NCBI RefSeq assembly: GCF_030693775.1
Contig: NZ_JAUXZY010000003.1
Coordinates: forward strand, 62,001 to 126,000
Source: Polynucleobacter sp.
Lineage (GTDB): Bacteria > Pseudomonadota > Gammaproteobacteria > Burkholderiales > Burkholderiaceae
Direction of reading: 5' to 3'
DNA: 64,000 nucleotides
This document shows, in pieces, positions 1 through 9,992 of this stretch. The notes under the pieces were generated by a model. That model did not search any database and was not told where the DNA came from. It saw only the letters and a program-made list of their open reading frames with translations. The position numbers and the translations under genes were made by a program. Every line of letters starts with the position of its first letter. The first letter of the stretch is position 1.

Positions 1-170
1 CCCCCTCCAAAGGCGCCAGCATTCGGGTGGATGACATGACGAGTGTGTATTGGGATAAGCGTTTTGATGGCGCCCGTCGCCTCGACGGCAGCGATGAGTT
101 TTCCGAGCAGGAACGGAAAAACCTCATGAATGAGATGAAGAAATTTAAAAAACAAACCCAGATGTTTTAG
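1..170 (+). CDS. 3' end of an unidentified gene (partial)
   Basis: The window opens inside a reading frame whose codons begin at position 3 and which runs 55 codons to the TAG at 168-170. The visible tail is highly charged and ends in a Lys-rich stretch (EMKKFKKQTQMF). I do not recognise the family from this fragment. Its stop overlaps by four bases the stop of the convergent patatin-like gene, so the two genes share their ends with no room for a separate terminator. The upstream part lies outside the window. Confidence 0.6.
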   Translation, partial: PSKGASIRVDDMTSVYWDKRFDGARRLDGSDEFSEQERKNLMNEMKKFKKQTQMF

Positions 171-1066
171 GCGCTGATTAGCGCTTTTATCTGAGCCATT
201 TTTTCTTGAGTGGCAATCTCCCCAGCCAGTATTGCAGCACTTCTCGCCTTAAAGTCAGCACCGCCCATTTGATGGAGTTTTGGCTGAATCACGATGTCAG
301 CACTTTGCAGCTCGTAGCTATTAATGCTTTGCTGCATGATGCTAATGGTTTGCTGAAGCACCCCTAGCGTACCGCTCGCATTTTGCTGGCCGGGCTCATT
401 TGAAATCGAAACAGCAATCACGACCGTAGCACCCATTTGCTTCGCGTATTGCACTGGCACTGGTGCGACAAGACCTCCATCGACATACTCGCGACCCTGA
501 ATCGTAGTGGGCTGAAATACACCCGGAATACTGCAGGAGGCGCGCACTGCTATACCGGTATTGCCACTACGAAAGAGCACCCCTTTGCCGGATTGCAAAT
601 CGGTGGCAACCACACCCAAAGGAATACGCATCTGTTCAATCGGCCGGTTTTTCACCTCCCGATTGATCATGGCCTGCAGTGCATCTCCCTTAATGAGACC
701 ACCAAACCGACCGGCAAACGGGAGTCCCCAGTCGGCAATCGCTGCCTCGTCTAGGCTGAGTGCGATGCGATTGAGCTCATTCCCACTTAGCCCTGATGCA
801 TAGAGGGAGGCGATCACGCTGCCCGCACTGCTACCCACCACCAGATTGGGTGAAATGCCTTGTGCTTCCAGGGCTTTAATCACGCCGATGTGAGCAAAGC
901 CCCGTGCGGCGCCCGCACCCAGAACCAAGCCAACAACCGGTTTTTTAGGGCTAACGGTCGTGCAGGCGCTTAATCCAAGGGCGCTAACCCCGGCTAAGGT
1001 CGATGCAAGGCCTAAAAAATGACGCCGTTTTGGCTCGGGGGCAGGGGGCAGGGCAAATAATTCCAT
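167..1066 (-). CDS. patatin-like phospholipase, putative lipoprotein
   Basis: Predicted serine acyl hydrolase of the patatin/RssA group, 299 aa. Seen: the glycine-rich oxyanion loop GAGAARGF (about 50-57), the nucleophile elbow GSSAG with Ser80, and the DGG motif giving the second member of the Ser-Asp dyad at Asp196. The N-terminus carries KRRHFLG (13-19), close to a twin-arginine signal, followed by a lipobox ending at Cys35 (LSAC), so the enzyme is probably exported and lipid-anchored. Substrate is unknown; bacterial patatins usually release fatty acids from phospholipids. Divergent from scpB. Family assignment is firm; localisation is inferred. Confidence 0.88.
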   Translation of the reverse strand: MELFALPPAPEPKRRHFLGLASTLAGVSALGLSACTTVSPKKPVVGLVLGAGAARGFAHIGVIKALEAQGISPNLVVGSSAGSVIASLYASGLSGNELNRIALSLDEAAIADWGLPFAGRFGGLIKGDALQAMINREVKNRPIEQMRIPLGVVATDLQSGKGVLFRSGNTGIAVRASCSIPGVFQPTTIQGREYVDGGLVAPVPVQYAKQMGATVVIAVSISNEPGQQNASGTLGVLQQTISIMQQSINSYELQSADIVIQPKLHQMGGADFKARSAAILAGEIATQEKMAQIKALISA

Positions 1067-1096
1067 TTGGCTATTGTAGGCAGCCTCCCCTATAAT
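1067..1096 (+). promoter_or_regulatory. predicted sigma70 promoter of scpB-rluB
   Basis: A perfect -10 hexamer TATAAT lies at 1091-1096 and a TTGGCT -35-like hexamer at 1067-1072, spaced 18 bp. It points toward scpB, whose ATG is about 195 bases beyond the expected start site, so the transcript would have a long leader. A 14-codon open frame (ATG 1243 to TAG 1287) ends ten bases before the scpB start; it lacks a clear ribosome binding site. Confidence 0.55.
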
Positions 1097-1297
1097 GGCG
1101 CAACTAGTGAGCGAATTGTGAGAATTGCCTTGTAGGTTGCTCCCATACCGTATCCGCTCAGACAGTAGCGTCCAAACTTAAATCCTGACCCACGAAGTCG
1201 CCTTGGACGATTGCCTGAAGCAGCTAGAGAACACCCCAACCCATGACGGATAGCCCTTTTTATGCCACTCAGGCTTTGACCTGTTAGGCCGAATTTT

Positions 1298-1993
1298 ATG
1301 GATGATCACAAAAAACGCGTTATTGAAACCGCCCTCTTGTGCGCGCAAGAGCCCATTACAGCAATGGATCTCACACGCCTATTTACTGATGAGCTCAGTC
1401 CGGCTGTTATTGAAGAAGTGTTGACGGCAATTCAGGAAGACTGGCAAGACAAGGGCATGGAGCTGGTGCATATCGCTACCGGCTGGCGCTTTCAGAGTCG
1501 CCTCTCGATGCGCGAGTATTTGGATCGACTTACCCCAGAAAAGCCACCGCGCTATTCTCGTGCAGTGATGGAAACCTTAGCCATCATTGCCTATCGTCAG
1601 CCCGTCACCCGTGGCGAGATTGAAGAGATCCGCGGTGTTGCTGTCAGTAGCAACGTGATGAAGCAACTCGAGGACCGCGGTTGGGTTGAAGTTATTGGCC
1701 ATAAGGAAACGATTGGTCGCCCTGGCCTCTATGCGACTACGAAACAATTTCTCGATGATTTAAGCCTACCTAATTTACAAAGCCTACCTTTATTGGAGGA
1801 TGCTGCGCCGACCTTTGAATCCTTGGGTCAAGGCGTGATTGAGTTTGATCAAACGGCCACAGTCGAGACCGTCATCACTATGGAAGAGGGCAGTACTTCT
1901 GATGATCAGCAAGAGGTCGAGTCGGGACCCGGTCTCGAAATCGACGCTCAGTCCGATGATGAGCCCAAGTTAGATAACACACCAAACCATTAA
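1298..1993 (+). CDS. scpB: segregation and condensation protein ScpB
   Basis: Kleisin-binding subunit of the Smc-ScpA-ScpB condensin that compacts and separates the chromosome. The 231-aa protein shows the two winged-helix domains typical of ScpB, including the conserved stretch [20 protein letters not shown] near residues 94-113 and the following GRPGLYATT. The C-terminal 60 residues are acidic and low in complexity. The start ATG at 1298 is preceded by a weak ribosome site only. The stop TAA overlaps the rluB ATG by one base (TAATG), so the two are translationally coupled. scpA is not in this window. Confidence 0.93.
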   Translation: MDDHKKRVIETALLCAQEPITAMDLTRLFTDELSPAVIEEVLTAIQEDWQDKGMELVHIATGWRFQSRLSMREYLDRLTPEKPPRYSRAVMETLAIIAYRQPVTRGEIEEIRGVAVSSNVMKQLEDRGWVEVIGHKETIGRPGLYATTKQFLDDLSLPNLQSLPLLEDAAPTFESLGQGVIEFDQTATVETVITMEEGSTSDDQQEVESGPGLEIDAQSDDEPKLDNTPNH

Positions 1994-3738
1994 TGACATC
2001 TTCCAACGAATCCAATTCCGCAGCACCCAATTTGAATACCACGCCTGTTAGCAGCGACAGCAACTCAGGCGCTGCTACTTCAGAAAATAAGAGCGAAGCG
2101 CCCAGTGGTGCGCCAAATGCTGAGCAGGGCGAACAGGGTGAACGTCGCCCGCGTCGTTTTGGTAAGCACCCGTTTAAGAACCGTAAACCCCGCGGTGATA
2201 GGCCACCACGCCCAGAGGGTGGTGAGCGTAAGCCTCATACGCCGGGCGAACAAAAAGTAAAACCCACATTCGATCCCGCTCAAAGCGATGCCTTATTTGC
2301 TTCGGTTGTGTCCGGTGAATTTGATGCAGCCCTCGATGCGCCGGAAGCCGAAACTGGTAACCCGGATTTAGCAAATTCCTCCGATGAAATTGCAGTCTCC
2401 CATCAGGCCGGCGTAGAGCGCAGCGCTAATCGCCAGCACGATCACGATGAACTCGATGGGCCCACCGACGATGAGATGGGAAGCTTGCAGTTTACGAACG
2501 TGGATGAGTTGCCGCTTAGTTTGCGGGACGAGGTATGGTCTGATTTAGATGGTCTTGATGATGACGCGGACGATGAAGATACCGTCAAGCTACACAAGGT
2601 ATTGGCTGATGTTGGCATGGGCTCGCGCCGCGAGATGGAAGATTTAATTGTGCAGGGCAGGGTATCGGTTAATGGTATGCCCGCCCACATTGGTCAGCGG
2701 GTGGGCCCTACCGACCAAGTGCGCATTAATGGTAAGGCAGTGCACCGCAAAATTCAGACCAAGCCACCGCGCGTTATTTTGTATCACAAGCCCTCCGGTG
2801 AAATCGTCAGCCAAGCCGATCCCGAAGGCCGTCCAACCGTGTTTGATCGATTGCCCAAGCCGCGGCAAGGCCGCTGGATTGCAGTGGGTCGACTCGACTT
2901 TAATACTGAAGGTTTGTTGTTGTTTACAACCTCGGGCGAACTAGCCAATCGATTGATGCATCCCCGTTACGGCGTTGAGCGTGAATATGCTGTACGTATT
3001 TTGGGTGAGCTCAGTGATGAGCAGCAGTCGCAATTAAAGACAGGCATTCAGTTGGATGATGGCCAAGCGCGCTTTCTGCGCCTTGCCTCTGGGGGCGGTG
3101 ACGGTGCAAACCGCTGGTATCACGTGGCCTTAACCGAAGGGCGTAATCGTGAAGTGCGCCGGATGTTCGAGGCCAGTGGTCATACGGTTTCGAGGTTAAT
3201 TCGCACGCGCTATGGAATCTTTTTGTTGCCCCCGCGTTTGCGCCGCGGCAAATGGGAAGAAATTCCAAACGAAGGTGTTGCCCAGCTGATGAAAGCGGCC
3301 GGTCTCAAAGTGCCCCAAGCCAGTGATAAGAGTCGCTCCAATCCATCGGGTCGTGGCGACTCCAATGCGGCTAGAGGAGATGATTTCCAACCAGATCCAA
3401 TGCAAACCTCGGTCTCTTATTGGGGCTCGCGTGAAGCATTAACCATGGCCAATCAGCACCATGGCCTGACACACCAAGGTAAAAATGCAAAACCCGGCGG
3501 CGGCGGTCAAGGCCAGGCAGGTAGAGGTCGGGGCCAAGGCCAAGGACAGGGTGGCCGGGCAGGCGGTCAAGGCCAAGGACAGGGCGGAAGAGGCAAAAAA
3601 GTCCATCATGGCCACGCATTTAACCCCCAATCCCCTCAGGGACCCGGGGCTGGCGGACCGAAGCGGGGCGCTCCCAAAGGACGCAAACCCTTCCATAAAG
3701 GACCTAAAAAGCCGCGAAATCCAAGCGAAAGCTTCTGA
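1993..3738 (+). CDS. rluB: 23S rRNA pseudouridine synthase RluB with long disordered tails
   Basis: RsuA/RluB-family synthase expected to make pseudouridine 2605 in 23S rRNA. Seen: an S4 RNA-binding domain at about 197-245 and the catalytic core with GRLDFNTEG, catalytic Asp302. At 581 aa it is about twice the length of enterobacterial RluB (about 290 aa). The extra mass is a roughly 195-residue N-terminal tail (basic, then strongly acidic) and a C-terminal tail of about 135 residues rich in Gly, Gln, Arg and Lys with repeated [12 protein letters not shown] units, ending in a basic KGPKKPRNP segment. Such tails recur in betaproteobacterial homologues and probably bind RNA; that role is inferred. 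Confidence 0.92.
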   Translation: MTSSNESNSAAPNLNTTPVSSDSNSGAATSENKSEAPSGAPNAEQGEQGERRPRRFGKHPFKNRKPRGDRPPRPEGGERKPHTPGEQKVKPTFDPAQSDALFASVVSGEFDAALDAPEAETGNPDLANSSDEIAVSHQAGVERSANRQHDHDELDGPTDDEMGSLQFTNVDELPLSLRDEVWSDLDGLDDDADDEDTVKLHKVLADVGMGSRREMEDLIVQGRVSVNGMPAHIGQRVGPTDQVRINGKAVHRKIQTKPPRVILYHKPSGEIVSQADPEGRPTVFDRLPKPRQGRWIAVGRLDFNTEGLLLFTTSGELANRLMHPRYGVEREYAVRILGELSDEQQSQLKTGIQLDDGQARFLRLASGGGDGANRWYHVALTEGRNREVRRMFEASGHTVSRLIRTRYGIFLLPPRLRRGKWEEIPNEGVAQLMKAAGLKVPQASDKSRSNPSGRGDSNAARGDDFQPDPMQTSVSYWGSREALTMANQHHGLTHQGKNAKPGGGGQGQAGRGRGQGQGQGGRAGGQGQGQGGRGKKVHHGHAFNPQSPQGPGAGGPKRGAPKGRKPFHKGPKKPRNPSESF

Positions 3739-3765
3739 TTTCACTCAGGTTTTGGTGTAATCGGC

Positions 3766-3771
3766 TATAAT
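3766..3771 (+). promoter_or_regulatory. -10 element of rimP operon promoter
   Basis: TATAAT at 3766-3771 with no convincing -35 hexamer. It is the only good promoter signal between rluB and the rimP operon. Transcription from here would start near 3778 and run through the terminator hairpin at 3864-3889 before reaching rimP. Confidence 0.45.
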
Positions 3772-3863
3772 CTTGATCGTACTTGCAATACGGTAGTTTG
3801 CAGTGCTGTTTTACCGGCTGATGTTGCGATCAACGTAAGCTGGCCTGTTCTGTAGTTCGGAAT

Positions 3864-3889
3864 ATGGGCTTTGAAGCCCATTTTTTTTT
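3864..3889 (+). terminator. intrinsic terminator in the rimP leader (candidate attenuator)
   Basis: An 8-bp perfect stem (ATGGGCTT / AAGCCCAT) is followed by nine T residues at 3881-3889. It ends only 24 bases before the rimP start, leaving no room for another promoter, so operon transcripts must read through it. Attenuator-like leaders upstream of rimP-nusA-infB have been reported in gammaproteobacteria. It could also terminate rluB transcripts. Confidence 0.85.
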
Positions 3890-3913
3890 GCCATTTTTGC
3901 AGCAAGGGGCGTT

Positions 3914-4405
3914 GTGCGAGAGCAGCAGATTATTTCTGCCGAGTTGGGAAATCTGGGTTACGCGCTAGTCGATATTGAGCGCGAAGCCGGAGGTTTGCTA
4001 CGTGTAACGATCGAGAACCAAGACTACGAGCGTTTAATTACGGTCGAGGATTGCGAAAAAGTAAGTCACCAGTTGAGTTACTCCTTGCCGGTGGAAAACA
4101 TTCCGTATGAACGACTGGAGATTTCGTCCCCAGGACTGGATCGTCCTGTGAAAAGTGCAGCTGATTTTGTGCGATTTGCGGGTTTTGAGGTTGACCTAAA
4201 ACTGCGTGTTGCAGTGTCTGGTCGTAAGAATTTTCGTGGGGTATTGGAGGGGCTCATCGCAGGAAGCGTTGACTCACCCGATGCCAAGTTTGGTTTGTTG
4301 TTTGAGGCGAGCGATGGTGCAGAGTCTCAGTTGGAGTTTTCCCTTGCCGAGGTCGACAAGACTCGGTTGGTCCCTGTCATTGATTTCAAAGGAAGAAAAT
4401 CATGA
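3914..4405 (+). CDS. rimP: ribosome maturation factor RimP
   Basis: Assembly factor needed for maturation of the 30S subunit, 163 aa, the usual size. The family core [16 protein letters not shown] (about residues 72-87) is present, followed by the C-terminal SH3-like domain. GTG at 3914 is chosen because AAGGGG lies just upstream and no early in-frame ATG exists. The last bases overlap the nusA start (ATGA), the classic rimP-nusA arrangement and a sign of translational coupling. Expression probably depends on read-through of the leader terminator at 3864-3889. Confidence 0.95.
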   Translation: MREQQIISAELGNLGYALVDIEREAGGLLRVTIENQDYERLITVEDCEKVSHQLSYSLPVENIPYERLEISSPGLDRPVKSAADFVRFAGFEVDLKLRVAVSGRKNFRGVLEGLIAGSVDSPDAKFGLLFEASDGAESQLEFSLAEVDKTRLVPVIDFKGRKS

Positions 4406-5880
4406 GTCGTGAAGTTCTCATGTTGGCCGACGCCCTTGCGCGTGAAAAAAACGTTGATCGTGAAATTGTTTTCGAGGCACTCGAGCTTGCGCTCGCTTCG
4501 GCTACAAAGAAACGCTATGAAGAGGATGTGGATATTCGTGTCGGCATCGATCGCGAGTCTGGCGAGTACGAAAGCTTTCGCCGCTGGCTAGTGGTCCCTA
4601 ACGAAGCTGGATTGCAAGAGGCCGATAAAGAAATCCTGTTGTTTGAGGCTCAAGAGCAATTTCCAGACATGGAAGTCGGCGAGTACATTGAAGAGCAGAT
4701 TGAATCTTTGGCATTTGGCCGCATTGGTGCACAAGCTGCTAAGCAAGTCATTCTGCAGCGCATTCGGGATGCCGAGCGCGAGCAAATTTTGAACGACTAC
4801 CTTGAGCGTGGCGAGTTAGTCATGACCGGCACGGTCAAACGTGCTGACAAAAATGGTCTCATCATTGAATCCGGTCGTGTAGAAGCCCTATTGCGCCGTG
4901 ATCAGATGATTCCAAAAGAGAATTTACGTTCCGGCGATCGCGTACGCGCCTACATTTTGAAAGTGGACCGTGAAGTACGCGGTCCCCAAATCGAACTGTC
5001 ACGTACCTGCCCTGAATTCCTCATCAAGCTATTTGAGAATGAAGTCCCTGAAATTGAGCAAGGCTTGCTCGAGCTCAAAGGTGCTGCCCGCGATCCTGGT
5101 GTACGCGCCAAGATTGCAGTGGTTACCTATGACAAGCGTATCGACCCCATCGGCACTTGTGTCGGCGTTCGTGGAACCCGTGTTACAGCAGTTCGCAATG
5201 AAGTTGCTGGCGAAGCAGTGGATATCGTTTTGTGGTCTGAAGATCCAGCGCAATTTGTGATTGGCGCCCTCGCTCCAGCGCAAGTCTCATCGATCGTGGT
5301 GGATGAAGAGCGCCATGCCATGGATGTGGTAGTAGACGAAGAGAATTTGGCCATCGCCATTGGTCGTAGTGGTCAAAACGTACGCTTGGCCAGTGAACTA
5401 ACTGGTTGGCAGATCAACATCATGACTCCAGAAGAGTCCGCTGATAAGACAGAGAAAGAAGTGGCTGTCGTGCGTCAAGTCTTCATGGATAAGCTCGACG
5501 TTGATCAAGAGGTGGCCGATATTTTGATTGAAGAAGGCTTTAATACCCTCGAAGAAGTGGCGTATGTTCCATTAAGCGAAATGCTCGAGATCGATGCCTT
5601 TGATGAAGATACCGTGAACGAGCTGCGGACCCGTGCCCGTGATTCTTTGCTAACGATGGAGTTAGCAAAAGAAGAGCGTGTTGGTGAGGTGTCCCAAGAT
5701 TTACGTTCCCTTGAGGGAATGACGACGGAGTTGATTGCAAAGCTTGCTGACAATCAAGTTCATACCCGTGACGACCTTGCTGAACTGGCTGTTGATGAGC
5801 TAGTTGAGGCGACACAAATTGACGAAGAAACAGCGAAAACGCTCATCATGAAAGCGCGCGAACATTGGTTTACTTCATGA
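4402..5880 (+). CDS. nusA: transcription termination/antitermination factor NusA
   Basis: RNA polymerase-associated elongation factor controlling pausing, termination and antitermination. The 492-aa protein has the N-terminal polymerase-binding domain, an S1 domain (about 135-200), two KH domains (about 200-345, with GVRGTRV and [12 protein letters not shown]) and two C-terminal acidic helix-hairpin-helix repeats (about 365-420 and 440-492), as in proteobacterial NusA. GGAAG precedes the ATG, which overlaps the rimP stop. It may feed back on its own leader terminator, as NusA does in other operons; this is inference. Confidence 0.97.
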   Translation: MSREVLMLADALAREKNVDREIVFEALELALASATKKRYEEDVDIRVGIDRESGEYESFRRWLVVPNEAGLQEADKEILLFEAQEQFPDMEVGEYIEEQIESLAFGRIGAQAAKQVILQRIRDAEREQILNDYLERGELVMTGTVKRADKNGLIIESGRVEALLRRDQMIPKENLRSGDRVRAYILKVDREVRGPQIELSRTCPEFLIKLFENEVPEIEQGLLELKGAARDPGVRAKIAVVTYDKRIDPIGTCVGVRGTRVTAVRNEVAGEAVDIVLWSEDPAQFVIGALAPAQVSSIVVDEERHAMDVVVDEENLAIAIGRSGQNVRLASELTGWQINIMTPEESADKTEKEVAVVRQVFMDKLDVDQEVADILIEEGFNTLEEVAYVPLSEMLEIDAFDEDTVNELRTRARDSLLTMELAKEERVGEVSQDLRSLEGMTTELIAKLADNQVHTRDDLAELAVDELVEATQIDEETAKTLIMKAREHWFTS

Positions 5881-5890
5881 GAGGAAGTGC

Positions 5891-8656
5891 ATGGCAACGA
5901 CCACAATAAAAGAACTTGCTCAGGAGCTTAAACGCACCTCAGCCGACCTCTTAGATCAATTGAAAGCAGCCGGAATCAATAAAGATTCTGAGGATGCCAA
6001 GATTACCGAGAAGGATAAAACCGCACTGCTCGAGCATTTGCAAAAAGAGCATGGCAGTGCTGATACGGGCGCGCGCAAAAAGATCACCTTAACCAAGCGT
6101 GAGACTTCTGAGATCCGCCAGGCTGATTCCACTGGAAAAACACGTACCGTACAAATTGAGGTGCGTAAAAAACGGGTACTCGTTAAACGGGGCGATGAAG
6201 CAGCGAAAGCGGAAGAGGCGCCAGTAGAAGAAAAGCCAGTAAAAGAGGCTGTAAGTAAACCCCTCTTGTCTGAGGAAGAGTTGGAAAAGCGGGCTGCAGA
6301 AGCAACCCGTCAAGCGGAGTTATTGGCGCGTCAAGAAGCAGAAATGAAGGCGGCTGAAGAGGCCCGTCAAAAGGCTGCGGCAGTACCAGTAGAGAGCAAG
6401 CCTTCAGCTGCCGAAGCGAAAGCAGCCCAGTCGGCCGAAGCGCTTGAGACCAAAAAGAAGAAAGACCTTGCAGCAAAAGAATTGACCGATGCCAGCGAAA
6501 AGCAGTTGGCAGATATTCGTTCGCGCCGTGCTGCGGCAGAAGCGGAGGCCTTGGCGATTCGGGACATGATGAGTGCGCCTGCGCGTGTTCTCAAGGCCCC
6601 AAGCGAAGTGGCTGCTGAAGAAGCGAAAAAAGGTACTTTACACAAGCCATTAAAAGCGGAAGGTGCTGATGATAAGAAAAAAGCACCTGCTAAGGTTGGC
6701 GGAAAACTGATTAAGTCATCTGAAACTTCCTCCACCTGGCAAGAAGAAGGTGCTAAGCGCGCTGGCGGATTAAAAACCCGTGGCGATAGCTCTGGCGGTG
6801 TTGGTGGTGGCTGGCGGGCAGGTGGTGGACGCAATAAGCGTCAGCGCCAAAGCTCGGATAGCAATGCAGATACGAACTTCCAAGTGCCAACTGAGCCAGT
6901 GGTTCGCGATGTGCATGTGCCTGAAACTATTACGGTTGCGGATTTAGCCCACAGCATGTCGGTGAAGAGCGCTGAAGTCATTAAGTTGCTGATGGGGATG
7001 GGCCAGATGGTCACCATCAACCAAGTGCTTGATCAAGATACTGCCATGATTTTGGTGGAAGAAATGGGTCATAAGGCATTTGCAGCCAAATTGGATGATC
7101 CTGATTTAGATCTTGGTATTACAGGACAAGACGCTGAGCTTCTGGGCCGCCCACCGGTAGTCACCGTGATGGGGCACGTTGACCATGGAAAAACATCGCT
7201 CCTGGATAAGATTCGCCTGGCCAAAGTAGCATCTGGTGAGGCTGGCGGAATTACACAGCACATTGGTGCTTACCACGTAGAAACGCCGCGTGGGGTGATT
7301 ACCTTCTTGGATACGCCAGGTCACGAGGCATTTACTGCCATGCGTGCACGTGGTGCGAAGGCAACCGACATCGTTATTCTGGTGGTCGCTGCTGACGATG
7401 GCGTGATGCCGCAAACCAAAGAAGCGATTGCCCATGCTAGAGCTGCTGGAGTGCCGATTGTGGTGGCGATTAACAAGATCGATAAACCAGAAGCCAATCC
7501 AGATCGCGTTAAGCAAGAGTTGGTCGCTGAGCAGGTTGTGCCAGAAGAGTACGGCGGCGATATTCCATTCATTCCAGTTTCTGCAAAAAGCGGTGAAGGC
7601 ATTGATTCCCTTCTGGAAAATGTCTTGCTGCAGGCTGAAGTCCTTGAATTAAAGGCTCCGAAAGATGCGCCGGCCCATGGCCTAGTGATTGAGGCCCGCT
7701 TGGATAAGGGTAAGGGTCCGGTTGCAACCGTATTGGTTCAGTCTGGAACGCTCAAGCGCGGCGACATGATTTTGGCGGGCTCCTCCTTTGGACGTGTCCG
7801 TGCCATGCTCGATGAAAACGGTAAGCCATGTAGCGAAGCGGGTCCTTCCATTCCGGTGGAGATTCAGGGTCTGTCGGAAGTGCCGGCTGCAGGTGAAGCG
7901 GTTCAAGTGGTGCCAGATGAGCGCAAGGCGCGTGAGATTGCACTTTTCCGTCAAGGCAAGTTCCGCGATGTGAAGTTGGCAAAACAGCAAGCTGTGAAAC
8001 TCGAAACCATGATGGAAAACATGGGCGAAGGTGCAATTGAAGCCAAGCTCCTGCCAATCATTATTAAAGCGGATGTACAAGGCTCGCAAGAGGCCTTGTC
8101 GCAATCTTTGCAAAAGCTATCTACCCCAGAAGTCAAGGTGCAGATTGTCCACGCTGGCGTGGGCGGCATTACCGAGACCGACGTCAACTTGGCCGTTGCC
8201 TCTAAAGCCGTCATCATTGGTTTCAATTCGCGTGCTGATGCGTTAGCTCGGAAGTTGGCTGAAAATAATGGCGTTGATATTCGTTATCACAACATTATTT
8301 ATGACGCCGTTGATGAGGTGAAGTTGGCTCTGAGCGGCATGTTGACTCCAGATAAGAAAGAAGAGATCACGGGTCTAGTTGAGATCCGCCAAGTCTTCTT
8401 GGTGTCTAAAGTGGGCGCGATTGCAGGTTGCTTGGTCGTTGACGGCTTGGTTAAGCGTACTTCAAGCGTACGCTTGCTGCGTGACAACGTCGTTATCTGG
8501 ACGGGCGAGCTCGACTCACTCAAGCGCTTTAAAGATGATGCCAAAGAAGTACGTGCCGGTGTTGAGTGTGGTCTGTCATTGAAGGGCTATAACGACATCA
8601 AAGAAGGTGATCAGCTCGAGGTGTTTGAAGTGACTGAAGTGGCGCGTTCACTCTAA
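5891..8656 (+). CDS. infB: translation initiation factor IF-2
   Basis: GTPase that brings initiator tRNA to the 30S subunit. The 921-aa protein has the IF2 N-terminal module, a long Ala/Glu/Lys-rich linker (about 60-330) with a Gly-rich patch near 300, a second IF2N module near 345-395, and the G domain starting at GHVDHGKT (Gly428), followed by DTPGH and NKID. The C-terminal part carries the initiator-tRNA-binding domains. A strong GAGGAAG site precedes the ATG. The long linker is normal for proteobacteria. It lies 10 bases behind nusA in the same operon. Confidence 0.97.
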   Translation: MATTTIKELAQELKRTSADLLDQLKAAGINKDSEDAKITEKDKTALLEHLQKEHGSADTGARKKITLTKRETSEIRQADSTGKTRTVQIEVRKKRVLVKRGDEAAKAEEAPVEEKPVKEAVSKPLLSEEELEKRAAEATRQAELLARQEAEMKAAEEARQKAAAVPVESKPSAAEAKAAQSAEALETKKKKDLAAKELTDASEKQLADIRSRRAAAEAEALAIRDMMSAPARVLKAPSEVAAEEAKKGTLHKPLKAEGADDKKKAPAKVGGKLIKSSETSSTWQEEGAKRAGGLKTRGDSSGGVGGGWRAGGGRNKRQRQSSDSNADTNFQVPTEPVVRDVHVPETITVADLAHSMSVKSAEVIKLLMGMGQMVTINQVLDQDTAMILVEEMGHKAFAAKLDDPDLDLGITGQDAELLGRPPVVTVMGHVDHGKTSLLDKIRLAKVASGEAGGITQHIGAYHVETPRGVITFLDTPGHEAFTAMRARGAKATDIVILVVAADDGVMPQTKEAIAHARAAGVPIVVAINKIDKPEANPDRVKQELVAEQVVPEEYGGDIPFIPVSAKSGEGIDSLLENVLLQAEVLELKAPKDAPAHGLVIEARLDKGKGPVATVLVQSGTLKRGDMILAGSSFGRVRAMLDENGKPCSEAGPSIPVEIQGLSEVPAAGEAVQVVPDERKAREIALFRQGKFRDVKLAKQQAVKLETMMENMGEGAIEAKLLPIIIKADVQGSQEALSQSLQKLSTPEVKVQIVHAGVGGITETDVNLAVASKAVIIGFNSRADALARKLAENNGVDIRYHNIIYDAVDEVKLALSGMLTPDKKEEITGLVEIRQVFLVSKVGAIAGCLVVDGLVKRTSSVRLLRDNVVIWTGELDSLKRFKDDAKEVRAGVECGLSLKGYNDIKEGDQLEVFEVTEVARSL

Positions 8657-8673
8657 TTCGGATCGCGTTCTTT

Positions 8674-9033
8674 ATGCACAAAACGAGCCCCCATCGCAAT
8701 CAACGCCTAGCGGATCAAATTCAGCGTGATTTGGCTGAATTGATTCCGCGCGAATTGCGTAGTACGAGTTTGGGATTGATTACCCTCCAAGGTGTTGAAC
8801 TGTCACCGGATTTGGCGCATGCCAAGATCTTCTTCACGGTTCTCGGCGCCGACCCGGATCACGCTCTGACTGCCTTACAAGAAAAAGCAGGCTATTTGCA
8901 TTCCTTGCTGTTTAAGCGCTTGCATATTCATACCGTTCCTACCCTGCATTTTGTGCACGATGTATCGGTTGAGCGTGGCATGGAAATGTCCCGATTAATT
9001 GATCAAGCGGTCGATAGCGACCGCAAAGATTGA
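8674..9033 (+). CDS. rbfA: 30S ribosome-binding factor RbfA
   Basis: Cold-shock ribosome assembly factor that binds 16S rRNA helix 1 of the immature 30S subunit. The 119-aa length and the motifs [17 protein letters not shown] at the N-terminus and [15 protein letters not shown] in the KH-like domain fit the family. It sits 17 bases after infB and is followed directly by truB, the conserved operon order. Confidence 0.95.
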   Translation: MHKTSPHRNQRLADQIQRDLAELIPRELRSTSLGLITLQGVELSPDLAHAKIFFTVLGADPDHALTALQEKAGYLHSLLFKRLHIHTVPTLHFVHDVSVERGMEMSRLIDQAVDSDRKD

Positions 9034-9041
9034 GAAATTTG

Positions 9042-9965
9042 ATGCGTCAACGTCTTGATGGAGTCGTGCTGCTGGATAAGCCGTTAGGTATGAGTTCACA
9101 AGGCGCTGTGACTGCGGTCAAACGCGCGCTTAATGCCGATAAAGCAGGGCACACCGGGACCTTAGACCCGATGGCCACCGGCTTATTGCCGATCTGCTTA
9201 GGCGAGGCTACTAAGTATTCCCAAGATTTGTTGGACGCAGATAAGTCGTATGTGGCCCGAATTCGTTTTGGCGCCAATACCGATACAGGCGATGCCGAAG
9301 GACAGATTGTGACGTCCTTTCCTTTGCCTCAGTTTGCCGACGATGCCGCGATTCAGATTGCCTTAAATGCCTTGTTGCCTGCGTTTACCGGTCCGATTCT
9401 GCAGGTGCCACCAATGTACTCAGCGCTGAAGCGCGACGGTAAGCCCTTGTATGAATATGCCCGTGCTGGCGTCGAGCTCGAGCGCGAGGCTCGCTCGGTC
9501 GTCATCCACTCTATTGTTTGGACCGAGGTGCAATGGCCCGAAGCCACTTTAGAAGTCAGTTGCAGCAAAGGAACCTACATTCGGGTGTTGGCGGAAGATT
9601 TGGGCGCAGCACTCGGCTGTGGCGCCCATTTGGTTGGCCTTCGGCGCAGCGAAGTGGGGCATCTGAGCTTGGCACAGTCCATCTCCTTGGATGATCTATT
9701 GCGGACAACCGCAGATCACGCCGCTTTTATTCTGCCGGTAGATGCTCTATTGCAAACCTTGCCGCACCTCACGGTCGATGCGCAACAAGCCAAGCGCCTA
9801 GAAATGGGTCAACGCGTTCCGTTAACCGTCAATGCTAAATTTCCATTGGCAGAAGCCTTGGTGCGGATTTATCGCGCCACCGCAGCGCCCCACAATTTTA
9901 TTGGTACTGCCGATTGCCGTTCCGGCGTACTACACCCTAAACGCTTGATTTCACAAGCCCCTTAA
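9042..9965 (+). CDS. truB: tRNA pseudouridine(55) synthase TruB
   Basis: Modifies U55 in the T loop of tRNAs. The catalytic motif GHTGTLDPMATGLL is present with Asp42, and a PUA-like C-terminal part follows. I place the start at ATG 9042 (307 aa): GAGA at 9032-9035 is at a suitable distance. A TTG at 9030, overlapping the rbfA stop, would add four residues and cannot be excluded. Last gene of the rimP-to-truB operon. Confidence 0.94.
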   Translation: MRQRLDGVVLLDKPLGMSSQGAVTAVKRALNADKAGHTGTLDPMATGLLPICLGEATKYSQDLLDADKSYVARIRFGANTDTGDAEGQIVTSFPLPQFADDAAIQIALNALLPAFTGPILQVPPMYSALKRDGKPLYEYARAGVELEREARSVVIHSIVWTEVQWPEATLEVSCSKGTYIRVLAEDLGAALGCGAHLVGLRRSEVGHLSLAQSISLDDLLRTTADHAAFILPVDALLQTLPHLTVDAQQAKRLEMGQRVPLTVNAKFPLAEALVRIYRATAAPHNFIGTADCRSGVLHPKRLISQAP

Positions 9966-9992
9966 CCTTATTTTTAACTTTAGAAGCTTCAC

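Noticed and set aside
3485..3600. Repeated GGCCAAGG-type DNA units, possible repeat array
   Set aside because: They encode the Gly/Gln/Arg tail of RluB in frame; irregular spacing and no spacers, so not a CRISPR or mobile repeat.
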